Positions 13,801 through 24,167 are shown, counted from the first letter of the stretch. The stretch is DNA of 64,000 nucleotides from Aphelenchoides besseyi (GCA_024699855.1 JAMPIQ010000003.1:930001-994000); one strand, 5' to 3'. Numbers and translations: made by a program. Notes: generated by a model not told the origin, from the sequence alone.

Positions 13801-15061
13801 GATGAGGACATGGAAGAAGTCATTGGAGCTTTCATGGTGGAAGAGGAGGAGTTACGAGCGATGTCTACTGAAGCGGGAACTGCGATTCACAGGTCAGGTA
13901 GTGGAGAGATTCAGTCAGCTACTTTCAGTGACCCAACGTTCAATCTGCTGCTGAAGAAAGTGCAGAGCAAATGGGAAGATTCAGATCGTGAATGCCCGTT
14001 GATTGGACCTTATTGGACGAAACGTGCGCAGCTCTACGCCGTCAATGGAGTTGTTATGTGGCAGAACCGAATCGTCGTCCCTCCGCAGCTTCGACAACGC
14101 GTTCTGGAACTGATTCACGATGGACATCCGGGAATTCGCAAAGCCAAACAATTCGCCCGACAATACGCTTATTGGCCGGGAATGAACGATGCAATCGAGG
14201 AGACCGTCCGAACGTGCGAAGCATGTGCGTCTGTGGCAGCTGCTCCGCTCAAAGCAACTCTGAAGCCTTGGCCAACGACTACTGAAACCTTGGGAGCGCA
14301 TCCACATCGACTTTGGTGGGCCAATAAATGCATGGTATTTTCTGGTCATCGTCGACGCACACACCAACTTCATCATCGCCGAGAAGACCAAGACGATTTC
14401 TGCAGCGAAGACGGTGGATATTCTCAAACGTTTGTTCTTTCTCCGTGGTCCTCCTTCCACAATTGTTTCTGATAATGGTACTCAATTTACTTCCTCTCTG
14501 TTCTCTGATTTGTGTCTGTCATTTGGTATCACTCATTTGTTCTCTCCTCCCTACCATCCACAATCTAATGGACGAGCTGAGCGAGCAGTAGGGCTGGTTA
14601 AGGCAAGATTGGCTAAGGGTTCTGAAGGAATCGCGGGTTTGTCTCGAGCGACCTTCTCGCTGAACTACTATCCGTCGGATACTCTACCAAACGACGAGAG
14701 TCCCGCTGCTGCTTTCTTCCGGGGGCGAATCCGAACTCCTATGGATTCCCTGTTTCAAATGGACTACCAACCGACAACGTCCGAAGCTGAACCGAAGACT
14801 GATGGTTCAGCAAAAGTCGCCAAACGATTCGACAAGCATCACGGCGCACGAGATCGTCACTTCACGCTACACGAAGAAGTCTACGTGCAACTCAATCCGA
14901 AGACACGTATCACTGGTCGTATTGTCAAGTTCGATGGTAACCGATTGGCCCATGTTTCTACCGATCGCGGCATTCTCAAACGCCACTTCAACCAGCTCCA
15001 CAAGTGCCATCGACCACCCAACGACGATCCTCGACAAGCTCGCGAGACTGGAAGTTCCTGA
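10813..15061 (+). pseudogene. Gag-Pol polyprotein of the LTR element, frame broken four times
   Basis: The reading frame starts at ATG 10813 and ends at 15061, but it is carried by successive frames. The changes fall near 10923, 12884, 13428 and 14292, each a +1 step at a GGG run. Order of domains: a gag-like region; a Cys/His zinc-knuckle segment near 11.88-11.98 kb; an aspartic protease (LDSGADTN, about 12.07 kb); reverse transcriptase (DLSDAYHQL, then YLDD near 12.96 kb); RNase H (TDHRPLL, about 13.6 kb); a zinc-binding integrase N-domain (YWPGM...CEAC); and an integrase core with SDNGTQF and a catalytic Glu in GRAERAV. The breaks lie inside conserved domains, so this does not look like programmed gag-pol frameshifting. 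As read, no complete polyprotein can be made. Confidence 0.88.
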
Positions 15062-15206
15062 GGTGAGAGGCTGCACCGCTGCTGCTCCTGCTCGCCATTC
15101 TCGATCTCTCTCTCGCCGGGTCGTGGATTGTTAATTGTTAAGTGTTAAGTTTTGTTTGTCCATTTTTGTTTCCTGTTGTTATAGCCACCAGCTATTGAGG
15201 GAGGAA

Positions 15207-15386
15207 TGTTCGGGGCTGTAAATGATGTCTCTTACTCCTGTTGGGTCCTAGCCCGATCACTTCGCTGGGTTCCGATGGGACAGCCGCTCGCTGTTGGTGG
15301 TAAAAAAACACAAGGTTGTTACTGTTGTTGATTTTTATTGTATCCAAATAAACTTGTTCTTGGTCAGTCTCCGTCAAGACTGAACA
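15207..15386 (+). repeat. 3' LTR
   Basis: This copy appears identical to the 5' LTR. A purine-rich tract lies directly before it and the GTTTC target duplication directly after it. Confidence 0.92.
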
Positions 15387-15583
15387 GTTTCTTATGACTT
15401 TTAGTGTTGACTCTGAAGTCGTTGAAGCTCTTATACAAAATGATAACCATTGAATAACTCGAGTTGCAAGTTTTTATTTCTAACGTAAATGCACGAAGCT
15501 TCTGAAGCTCACAAGACCAGCAATAAAAACCGTTGAAATTCGCTACTTCAAACCAGAAGATAATTTAGAGTTCAAAGGAGAAA

Positions 15584-16345
15584 TCAAGAAGTCATCGAAA
15601 GCCGTTTGATTTCCTTTTCGATGTTCTTTCGAGCCGCTGATTCGTAGCGATCGCGAAATGTTTTGGTTGCGAATATGTTTGGGACTTGGAGGAAAAGACG
15701 AAGAAGCTGAAGAAGCGATTAGTCGGATGTTCGAGCTAAGAAACTCACTTTCAAACGTTCGGTTCGATATTCGTCGTCAGACAAATTCGCGGATTCTCGT
15801 CTCACTGCTTCGCAATGCTTTCGATACTCATCCGGCGAATCGGCCATCCACGCGGTATCGAAATCGATCAGAAAATGGACGTCCATTTCGCCGTACGAGT
15901 CCTTGGACAAGTGAGCTTCTGTGCAGTTGTTGGCACTATCTTCCAGCAAACTGATAATGTAGTTTTCCTAAGCGAGCATTCAAAGAGCAAAGAAAAGCAC
16001 TTACTTGGTTCAACGTCGCTTCGGAAGCGAACTGTTTCATCAAATTGACGTTCTCTTCGGCATCCAAACCTTTCGCAGGATCAAAGGCCAAACTGAACTA
16101 ACAGATCAACGAGATCGCAAGCAAACTCACTTTTTAAAGAAGATTGCAAACGCCACCGCATATCGATCCTTCAGCTCTTCTTTGTGCTCATCGAAAAGTT
16201 TCATCATCTGCGACAAATGCAAGAACCCGTGAAACTCGCGCGTCGAGTATCGTTCGTTAATCAACGACCACCACTTTTCGCGTTTGTTTTCCTCGACGAA
16301 ACTCGTCAAATCGACCCATCGACGATGCAATTCGTTCAAACTCAT
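15584..16345 (-). CDS. HD-superfamily phosphohydrolase-like protein (COG4339 type), probably degenerate
   Basis: Four exons on the minus strand: 16345-16131, 16092-16005, 15950-15749 and 15706-15584. Family features are an EFHGFLHL motif (usual form YHxxxHI), then FDPxxGLDAEENV, T-E-A-H, an acidic FLIDFDTAWM segment, and a C-terminal ARKNIEKEIKRL helix. The family is a group of small predicted metal-dependent phosphohydrolases of unknown substrate. Two oddities stand out. The position that normally reads F-H-D or F-H-N reads FFKN here, so the His and Asp of the metal-binding dyad are absent. Exon 3 starts one base out of phase: the acceptor is followed by TTT where TT would keep the frame. 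The other three exons join in phase. The start MSLNELH is preferred; an upstream in-frame ATG exists at 16381. Confidence 0.68.
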
Positions 16346-16974
16346 CTTACAACTTCCGAAACTAAAACCAAATGGAAACAATCCTCAACGGTTGCCAATG
16401 GAGACGCGCGCAATTACTCGACCAAGAGCTCAATGGTAAGAGTTGAAAGTCGTGAACAATTAAATTGAGTTCAAAAGTGAAAACAAAAAGAAGTTAGCGG
16501 TTTTCTGTGCGAACGAAACTCCACCCGTCCGAAGGTCTGTCACTTATTTTCCCGACCTATCAATTAAAAATGAAAACATTTCGCACCACGACAACAATAA
16601 CGTCGACCATTTAATTGCCGGCTCGTAAACTCTGTGGTAGCCAGAAACCGAAGAGCTTGCCGCAACCGAATTTGCATCCTCACAAGCTCCGAAAGAAGAG
16701 CACCCGACCAAACATACTCCCGAAGCGAAACGAGACGTCTGATGACCTCTCCACTCGACCACTTTGCCGGTGAGTTTGGATTTCATTTGGCGGTTAATCG
16801 TTTTGGTAAACAACAGAAAAAAGTTAGAACGTTCGGTGGCAGTCGGTCCGATGAAATGCGCGAATTGCGTGGCCGCAAAAGCGTCCGACGCAACTGGACG
16901 CCAATTCGAGACCTTCTCTCTCCTTTTCTTCGGCCACAACGACCGGCACACGCCTTTTTTGCCGGAGAAAAATG
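16346..16974. other. Region between the HD-like gene and egl-10, nothing supported
   Basis: Long open frames exist here on both strands but show no recognisable domain, and they overlap one another. They are judged to be by-products of low stop density. Confidence 0.4.
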
Positions 16975-16980
16975 TTTATT
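16975..16980 (-). terminator. Poly(A) signal for the distal egl-10 terminal exon
   Basis: A minus-strand AATAAA lies 40 bases past the stop codon of the alternative last exon that ends at 17020. Confidence 0.6.
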
Positions 16981-17019
16981 GTGGAGACTAGGCGGTTAGT
17001 TGACGACAACAAAGCGAAT

Positions 17020-17304
17020 TCAATCGAAAAGAAACGGAGATCCTTCGTTGTGCTCCGATTTGGCCGAGTTCGGCTCTTCGTGAATTGTCGTGCTGTGCGT
17101 GATCACGCTCGACGAAGCGGCCCGCGATCGTTGAATCGGCGATTGAGAGCCTTGGGTGGTCGTGGAAGCGACATACGACGCCGAAAGCGAAATGTGTGCG
17201 GACGGCGGCGTCGATTGTTGACACGATTGGACGGTGGAGTCGCGTTTCGTTGGGCCGAAGGTCGGGAATCGAAGGCCGATGTCGCGGCCGAGTTTCAGCG
17301 GCGT
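17020..17304 (-). CDS. egl-10: Alternative terminal exon B of egl-10
   Basis: A minus-strand frame follows a gtttag acceptor. It opens TPLKLGRDIG, is Ser/Thr/Gln-rich, and stops at 17020 with AATAAA 40 bases on. It joins in phase 0 to an internal donor (gtgcgc) in the last RGS exon after position 18195. It would replace the short C-terminus with a 94-residue Ser-rich tail. Assignment to egl-10 rests on strand, phase and proximity only. Confidence 0.45.
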   Translation of the reverse strand, partial: TPLKLGRDIGLRFPTFGPTKRDSTVQSCQQSTPPSAHISLSASYVASTTTQGSQSPIQRSRAASSSVITHSTTIHEEPNSAKSEHNEGSPFLFD

Positions 17305-17390
17305 CTAAACTTGTAAATTCGATTTTTTGGAGATTTTGAGGCCGATCCTGTGCACCCGAAAAGCATGTTAAGCCATCACCTTCAAATTCG

Positions 17391-17396
17391 TTTATT
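17391..17396 (-). terminator. Poly(A) signal for egl-10 terminal exon A
   Basis: A minus-strand AATAAA lies 36 bases past the stop codon at 17432. Confidence 0.6.
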
Positions 17397-17431
17397 TGTG
17401 CCAAAAACGTAAAAAAACTCAAAAAGCAAAA

Positions 17432-17749
17432 TCAGGGCAGTTGGAGGAAGGTCGCCGTTGGCGAATCGGATTGATCGGCTTGAGCTTTGATTTCCGTCTG
17501 CGGACTGAAGTCACGCTGCACGAGCAGCGTATTCAAACTGCCGGTCGGACGTTGCGTCGTGTCGATGAGCGAGTGATGCGATGGTTGCGGCGTACTCGAC
17601 TGCGAAGAAGCGTAGTGCGTCAGCGGCGTGTTGTAGTGCGGCGACGTCGCCGCGCACCCGGCGGACGAATTGGATTTGGACGAAAAACTGCGAGGCGCCG
17701 GCGGCACTTTGCGTGAAGTTTTGCGCGAAATCAACGCCGACAACGAGCT
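17432..17749 (-). CDS. egl-10: Alternative terminal exon A of egl-10
   Basis: A minus-strand exon follows a tttcttgcag acceptor and opens SSLSALISRKTSRKVPPAP. It is rich in Ser, Thr, Gln and Pro, and ends LQLP at 17432. It joins in phase 0 to the donor after 18195 inside the final RGS exon, replacing the last 20 residues of the constitutive form with a 105-residue tail. AATAAA at 17391-17396 supports a real 3' end. The function of the tail is unknown; the composition suggests a disordered, possibly phosphorylated region. Confidence 0.55.
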   Translation of the reverse strand, partial: SSLSALISRKTSRKVPPAPRSFSSKSNSSAGCAATSPHYNTPLTHYASSQSSTPQPSHHSLIDTTQRPTGSLNTLLVQRDFSPQTEIKAQADQSDSPTATFLQLP

Positions 17750-18134
17750 CTGCAAGAAAAAAGGTGGCGGCTCGGAAACGGGAAGACAGAAACCGTGGAG
17801 GGAAAACGAAAAAGAGATCACGCACAACGATTTTATTTACAACAAAAAACGTTCCCTACCGTCCATCTCTTTTTCTCTGTTCATTGCCATCACCGTGTGT
17901 GTGTGCGAAAAGCGAGAAATCAAATTTTATTTTGTTTGAACCACGAAAATCAGACAATTCAAAAAAGAAAAGAGAAGAGGAGTTACAACGAGCGAACTCA
18001 AAAAAGAAACGAAAACACTCAGAAATTCGGCACAAAAAAAGAAGTGGACGAACACAAAAAAGCGATTTCCGATTCAACCTCGTAGTTATCCTCTCACAAT
18101 CACTTTCGAAAAAAGACAGAAAAAAGTGCGCCAA

Positions 18135-20064
18135 TCAATGCGAATTGGAATAATTGAAAATGGGCGGATTGGACGACTTCAAAAACTTGCGCACCTTCTT
18201 CCTCGACAAACTCAACAGGTCCCGATAGCTCTCGGAGCGTAGGAAGCGTTGATAGGAGTCGTTTTTCATCAGACAAAAAATGTGGTCCTGAAAACAAAAA
18301 CGCCCATTAGCGCGTTCAGTTGGCGCCGCGAACTCACGGCCGCTTCGTCGAATGACCAGCGATTCGGATTGTTCAGATTCTCCTCCGTTATCTCCATCAC
18401 TTTGCAGTCGATGTTGACCGGTGAAGTGGCGTTGGAGTCGATGAATTCGCTGTAGATTTCGGTCACTAATACGGGAACCATTCGACTCGAACATTTGCGT
18501 AGTTTTTGAACCTGCAGATCAGTCAAGAACGAAGCTCACAAGCCGCCAAACTCACCTCCCACCAGAAGCGTAGATTCTCGCCCGAATACTCCTTGTCCAG
18601 AAACTTCTGCAACGTTTCGCGTCCGATTTGATCGATTAGCAGCTCTTCGAAGGACTCTTCCCACAGCTTCAAACGTCGTGTCGAAATCTCGCCGGTCCTG
18701 AAGACGACTAATTGCGTGTTTGCGTGTCGGCAATGAACTCACGTTTTGTCGTGATTCCAAAAGTCTACGGTATCCGAAATCCACGGGTTCGAATGCGATT
18801 GAAAGGGGTCGTTGGCGCTGCCCAGAGGCACCAAGAAGCTGTCAAAGAAGCGTCGATGCTCAAAATATTGAAGGTAGTTTTCGATCACTTTTGACGTTCG
18901 CAAAACATTCTTGGACAAACGCCCTTGAAGTTGGTTGATCTGAAAGCGTGGGAATCGAAGAAACGAAAGGATCTCTACTCACTTCATGTTTCAACGAATC
19001 GGCCAAATGCGTACAACGACGCAGACCAGGACGTTGGTAGGGTCGATGTGCATCGCGACTATAGACCGATGCACTGGTCCAGCCGCTATCCGATCCGCTT
19101 TTTTCCGCCGCTTCGGCGTTGTTTTGACAACGCAAAATCTGTGCCTGACCGTAGCCGGCACTCAACGTATCCGATCCGCCAACGCTGAATGCCGCCGTTG
19201 CGCTGTTCATCATCGAAGACGATGAGGCCGAATAGGAAGATTTCGGACGTCCGGATCGACTTAATTTGCGGAAATCAACCTGAAAATAAACATAAGAGTT
19301 AGCAACAGATTTCCATCGTACTTCGGTCGTGTTCACGCATCCCGGAACAGGTCGATGAACGTCCCAGAACGCTCGTTCCTGACTGTCCAGAATCTGTCGT
19401 TCCAAGCGATCGCGTTTCTTGTCGACTCTAAAAGGCGAATTTGAAGCACAAAAATCGATTTCCACTCACTTGTACTGAGCTTCGGCCTGCATGAACACAA
19501 ACTCCCATTTTCGGCTGAACATCTTCTGAAGTTTGGCCAAGTTCTCGGCTTCAAAATCTTCCAATTCCAAGTGCGCTTTGTTTTGCATCGTTCGCTTGCA
19601 AAGATACACGGCTGAAATCGAAGGATACGAGAATTCGGAACCTCAATTCACATACCGTAGTCGGTGTTTTCCGGTTCCCAGCAATTCGATGGCCAAAAGT
19701 AGGGGGTTTGGAAGCGATAGAACGTTCCATCGTTCTTCACCGTGAGCACATGGTCGTCGATTTGAAAAATGTACCCGTGCGATGCCAACATGTGCGCTAA
19801 ATGCAATGCATCGCCCAAATCAACGACGTCGACGTTGCGCAGAATCCACGCGACGATCTCTTGGCCCGTGAAAACGGACGGAATTTTCGAAAGGAAACTC
19901 TTCACAGTTTTGATCGGCACACCGTCTTCGCTGCTCAACATCCGCTTCACCAGCTGCTCGATCTTCCGATAGATGATGTGGTTCGGATGAACCATGGCGC
20001 GAGAGTTGTGCGTCAGATTGTTGTTGTTCGTTTCGACCGACTCCTCAACGTTGAAATCGCTCAT
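18135..20064 (-). CDS. egl-10: R7-family RGS protein, EGL-10-like
   Basis: Eight coding exons join in phase: 20064-19656, 19611-19470, 19427-19322, 19279-18983, 18939-18743, 18697-18556, 18511-18338 and 18287-18135, for 539 residues. A DEP domain (about residues 26-115) is followed by the DHEX-type linker. A G-gamma-like domain (about 309-370) includes [16 protein letters not shown] and ends in the NPW motif. The RGS domain (about 385-525) includes LWEESFEEL and [12 protein letters not shown]7 RGS proteins bind G-beta5 through the GGL domain and speed GTP hydrolysis on Go-class G-alpha; C. elegans EGL-10 (555 residues) tunes egg-laying and locomotion through GOA-1. The exon before the ATG starts at a splice acceptor (20066), so a non-coding leader exon ending near 20119 is likely. 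Terminal exons A and B offer alternative C-termini. Confidence 0.93.
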
Positions 20065-20199
20065 TCTGAAAACTCGTAGACGTTGTATCGGTCATTCCCG
20101 TGGCTTCAATCACTTACCGTTTCGCAGCTCCATTGGCATCAACGATTCAAAAATTTTACATTCCCAGCAATCAGCGCGATGTCCGAAACGTGTTTTTGC

Positions 20200-20914
20200 G
20201 TGACGTTTTCCCGGTCGTGTGTCCTAAAAAGAAGCGAAAATTTGGGACACGTTTTTGAAGTGACGCTCCGTCGAACGGACGACGGCCGTGCGGGGTTGAA
20301 GAGGAGGAGAAAGCAAAGTAGTTAGTTGGTGGATTTTGTCGGCCCCGCAAAAGACGCATAAAAAACGGCACAACCGAGGCGCTTTCGAACGAAAATTTTA
20401 CACTCCGCTGTATGGTGGAGTGAGGAAAATGGCAAAAAGCGCCGACAGCCGACTGCGTCTAGAAATTAACAGAATGTTGAACGCGCTGTTCGAATTGCGC
20501 ACAACAACAACAACAAAAGCACTGGCAAGCAGTGTTGACCAGTGGTTTTGCCGACGATTAAAAGAAATTGCACTCTAGAAATGAACAGAATGTTGAGCGC
20601 GCTGTTCGAATTGCGCAACAACAACAAAAGCACCGGCCAACGTCGTCCGGTGCCATCGAATTTAACTGCTGATCGTTCGCAACTGCCATTTAACTGTTTT
20701 TTGTTTCTCTTTCGCGATCGAACGATCGTTTCCCCCGTTTTTCTGCCCATCATCCTTCGTTATTTTGCTAAATTGTTTTGGCAAGTAGCATTCTTTTTCG
20801 CGTTCGCATGATCCTTTTGTTTTTGACCCAACGGTTTTTGTTGTTTCCGCATGAATCGGCCATTCGCACGGCGTCGTGAATTTGAATTTTAAGGATGCGT
20901 TATTTTAGTCGGCA
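20200..20914. other. 5' region of egl-10 with a local tandem duplication
   Basis: No gene is recognised. Two copies of a segment of about 65 bases (20457-20526 and 20574-20637) share a tctagaaat...gaattgcgca core followed by an ACA/AAC repeat. The rest is unique and GC-moderate, and is likely promoter sequence of egl-10. Confidence 0.5.
20457..20637. repeat. Imperfect direct repeat, two units
   Basis: Unit 1 is 20457-20526 and unit 2 is 20574-20637. Both read tctagaaat[t/g]aacagaatgttga[a/g]cgcgctgttcgaattgcgca and then a short CAA repeat, separated by 47 unique bases. Confidence 0.8.
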
Positions 20915-21331
20915 ATGAATTATCAAAGCGCCGACTCGTACGTGGCGTACGTGTTAATGGTAATCGTGTTCCTTCTACTGGGCATAGCCTATCAACTTAA
21001 TCAGCAAATCCTAGAACGAACGCGTACATTAAATCACGGCGTATTTGATCCCGCCGTAATGGCGTTGTTGGAGGAAGCGCCTAAGTTCAATGGCACTAAC
21101 AAGGAGAGGTTGTCACTTGTCCGCGCGCTTTTGGCTCGTAAGCTAGATCTATCGATGCGCAATGAAAAAGTATGTAGAGACATCAACATCCCTTTCTACG
21201 GAATCCCACATTTGGCCAAGTTATTGGCCAAAAACCAAAATCCAAAATTGTTGACTTTTGTGAGCAAACTTACTAATTCGACTATGAGGAATACGAATCC
21301 AAAATTCGTTTTTCAATATCATGTTTTATAA
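20915..21331 (+). other. Open frame with one transmembrane segment running into the inverted repeat
   Basis: A frame of 138 residues starts MNYQSADSYVAYVLMVIVF. The N-terminal 60 residues, with a hydrophobic stretch ending LLLGIAYQLNQQ, lie outside the inverted repeat; the rest is the repeat arm itself and recurs inverted near 24 kb. It could be part of a small membrane protein gene cut by the insertion, or a chance frame. No family is recognised. Confidence 0.3.
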
Positions 21332-21468
21332 GCGAGTTATCGGGTACCCAACTTTTTTCCGAGATGAAAGCGCGTCGCAAACAAGGCGAATTGTGAGCGG
21401 CGGTGGCCGAGTGGCTAGTGGGTTGTGCAAGAAAGTAGTCAAGGGTTCGACTCTGGCGGCGGTAGCTA
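21094..21468 (+). repeat. Left arm of the 375-bp inverted repeat
   Basis: The arm runs from cactaacaaggagagg to ggcggcggtagcta and matches 23793-24167 in reverse complement over its full length. Confidence 0.85.
21400..21468 (+). promoter_or_regulatory. tRNA-like pol III promoter (A and B boxes)
   Basis: The sequence contains an A-box-like tggccgagtgg and, about 45 bases on, a B-box-like ggttcgactc, as in tRNA-Ser/Leu genes. A run of seven T follows at about 21474. The flanks do not form a tRNA acceptor stem, so this is a tRNA-derived, SINE-like promoter rather than a tRNA gene. Confidence 0.6.
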
Positions 21469-21740
21469 AGTGCTTTTTTTGTAAAATTCTCAATTTTGCA
21501 AATTTAAACGTTTTGGAAAAGAATCTATAAGATTGTTTACGTTTTGTCTTATGATGTAATTTTTGCTCCAATTAGCAATTTTGTCGATTTTCAATTTTTT
21601 GTCCGTGCGAGTCTGTTTTCTTGGGTCAAAAAGAGCCATTCGGTGGTTTGATTGTTGTCACTTTACACAACAAATAGAAACGTCTTGAATAGAAAGAAAA
21701 AACAGCAAACACAAATCTCATTTTTTGTTATTGATACAAA

Positions 21741-23528
21741 ATGGTCAACGTGAAGATTGTGCTATCTTTATTGGTCAAGAAATTTGGACCGTTGGATAGA
21801 GTGGAGATTTGTGAAGCGTCTAGAGTTGAACGTCGACTTGCAACACAAATTGCGTTTATCTTGGAGGACATCACCGTTTTGTACGAGATTGAAATCGAAG
21901 AAGACGAAGAGCTGTCCGGTTCTTTCAGCTCAATGAACGAAGAGACGGACGACATGGAAGCTCAAATTGAACCTGACGACGCTGTTTCTTCAGTTCAACC
22001 ACTACAGCAACACTATACGTTTAATGGCCAGCAAGTGCCGATCGAAAACGTGAAAGCTGCGCTTCGATTCTACTGCAAAGTGGGGCCAAACGATCCGATT
22101 CCCGCCAACGTAACAGTAATGAGATCGAAAAGTTCCGTTGCCACCAAATTTGCTTTTTTGAAGAGTGAAAACGCTTGGCGTCAATTGCGGCGGTAAGAAC
22201 AAAAAGAATTGAAGAAATTAAATGGTTAATTATAGATTCAAACAGCAATGACTATCAGTATAGCGATGAAACGGCAGCTCTTGAAACGCGGCAGCGTGTT
22301 CTTCGACAAATCAACGAACGAACATTCGAAAAATTTCAAGAAGAACGAACACAAAATCACGTAATGCGGACATTTTAACTTTGTCGTCTTGCTGTGGAAG
22401 CGGCCAATGAACTTTATCCCGGATTTCAATACAAGGCTTCGTCTTCTTGGCCACGAATTTCAAGCGTCGCTACCAAATATCGGACCGGAAGATCACGAAA
22501 TTTGTGACAACTACAACACAAACAAATGAGCAACGGGATTCGGAAAACGCGGACCAATTCATCGGAGCAATTCGAACAGAAATTCGTGATCTTCTCTTGC
22601 CAGCAAGTCACGTATTCAACGCGGATCATTCTGGTTGTGAATTAGAGTTTCATTCTGGCCGTTCGTTGTCGAAAGTTGGAGAAAAACGTGTGAATGGACT
22701 CGCAACTTCATCATCGGCCTTTACGCATTCGTTTACAATCGTTCCACTTTTGTCCATGGACGGAACTCTGCACCCAAAACTGTTTATGCAGTTAAAGGAA
22801 AAAGACGGTGTTTTTCCACGAACGATTGTGCATTTTACTCAACGCGTATGTTAAAAACATCGATCTTTCCTTCATTTTTTACGGTTTTTCAGGCCGAAAA
22901 TGACTGTCAGAATGTCTATGTGACTTGCGGATCGTCGAGCATTATGAATTTGAACACAATGAAAGAGTTTCTCGAACATTGTGCTTTGAATTATATACCG
23001 GACAACTCGCTTTTCATCGTCGATTCATGACCCGGTTTTCGAAATAACACAGCAGTGGATTCTGTTCGTCCAACAGGCAAAAACATCAACATTCGAATTA
23101 TTCCGCCAAGAGTCACGTTTCGTGCTCAACCGCTCGACGTATTTTTTCGCATGTGGAAGGATTTCATGCGAAAAATCCACGACTTTGCGGTGATGTTTGG
23201 AATTGGAATACCGATGCATCAACGGAACAACGCAATTAAATTGGTTTCGCTGGTTCACAACCAATTTGCCAATCCAAAGTTTGTTGATTTTCGCCGTTAT
23301 TCATGGCAACAAGCGGGCTACTGTGATCGTGTCATTGTTGAAGACTCTGAACCTGTCCGATTTCTTCATCCAGTTCAATACTGCTTTGGCAATGAAATCG
23401 AAGCCCGTTGTTCAATCGAAGTCCATTCGGATCTACCTTGCAATCGACCAACGTTACTGATGTGCAGCTACTGCGATCGTTCGCTCTGTTTCAATCATTT
23501 CTTTGCCAACTATCACATACATTGGTGA
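21741..23528 (+). pseudogene. DDE transposase, pogo/CENP-B-like, interrupted
   Basis: Coding runs over several frames between 21741 and 23528. It opens MVNVKIVLSLLVKKFG, then shows an acidic linker, the first catalytic Asp in HVFNADHSGCELEF with RSLSKVGEKRV downstream, a second Asp in SLFIVDS followed directly by a stop codon, and then PPRVTFRAQPLDVFFRMWK, the block around the third acidic residue in pogo-type DDE_1 enzymes. The C-terminus has a Cys/His cluster (CSYCDRSLCFNHFF...H) that could bind zinc. An intron (gtatgttaaa...ttttcag, near 22846-22892) may be real. The stop at 23027-23029 and the frame changes before 22.4 kb suggest an inactive copy. Confidence 0.62.
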
Positions 23529-23792
23529 CTATTTTTAGTAAAAATATACCTAATTCATTTGGCATTACACACAAAAAACAAAAGTTTTTGAAGAATTAAA
23601 CAAGCTTCGGTGACTTTTCGTTGATGAAAAGTGATTTACAATTTTGAAATTTTTGCACGTACTCCCCCTGTGAAACCCGATTTTCCCTTGTTTTTCACCC
23701 TTGATTTTCAAGGGAAATTTTCGATCGGAACAAATTTCTGCTGCGAGATTTTTGAAGAGAACCGTGTTTTTTAAAGACAGACCAAAAGATAA

Positions 23793-24167
23793 TAGCTACC
23801 GCCGCCAGAGTCGAACCCTTGACTACTTTCTTGCACAACCCACTAGCCACTCGGCCACCGCCGCTCACAATTCGCCTTGTTTGCGACGCGCTTTCATCTC
23901 GGAAAAAAGTTGGGTACCCGATAACTCGCTTATAAAACATGATATTGAAAAACGAATTTTGGATTCGTATTCCTCATAGTCGAATTAGTAAGTTTGCTCA
24001 CAAAAGTCAACAATTTTGGATTTTGGTTTTTGGCCAATAACTTGGCCAAATGTGGGATTCCGTAGAAAGGGATGTTGATGTCTCTACATACTTTTTCATT
24101 GTGCATCGATAGATCTAGCTTACGAGCCAAAAGCGCGCGGACAAGTGACAACCTCTCCTTGTTAGTG
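23793..24167 (-). repeat. Right arm of the 375-bp inverted repeat
   Basis: This is the reverse complement of 21094-21468, including the tRNA-like A and B boxes, which here read on the minus strand. Confidence 0.85.

Larger units (their letters stand above)
10549..15386 (+). mobile_element. Ty3/gypsy-type LTR retrotransposon
   Basis: Two 180-bp direct repeats (10549-10728 and 15207-15386) begin TG and end CA and look identical base for base. They are flanked by the 5-base target duplication GTTTC at 10544-10548 and 15387-15391. A candidate primer binding site starting TGGCGC lies at 10732, three bases past the 5' LTR. A purine tract (gagggaggaa) ends at 15206 against the 3' LTR. The inside encodes gag, protease, reverse transcriptase, RNase H and integrase in the Ty3/gypsy order. 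Identical LTRs imply recent insertion. The element sits 3' of the bZIP gene. Confidence 0.95.
21094..24167. mobile_element. pogo-like DDE transposon bounded by 375-bp inverted repeats
   Basis: Arms of 375 bp each (21094-21468 and 23793-24167) are inverted copies with very few differences; for example atgcgcaatg on one side is atgcacaatg on the other. They enclose about 2.3 kb coding for a broken DDE-type transposase. Each arm carries a tRNA-like pol III promoter module at its inner end. No clear target duplication was found, so the arms could be true terminal repeats or two inverted copies of a separate short element flanking the transposase. Confidence 0.7.

Noticed and set aside
16988..17422. 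A 144-residue minus-strand frame starting MSFFTFLAQ
   Set aside because: It overlaps the better-supported alternative terminal exon in another frame and runs through its acceptor and poly(A) signal.
21400..21468. A functional tRNA gene
   Set aside because: A and B boxes are present but the flanks do not pair as an acceptor stem, and the same segment is part of a 375-bp inverted repeat.
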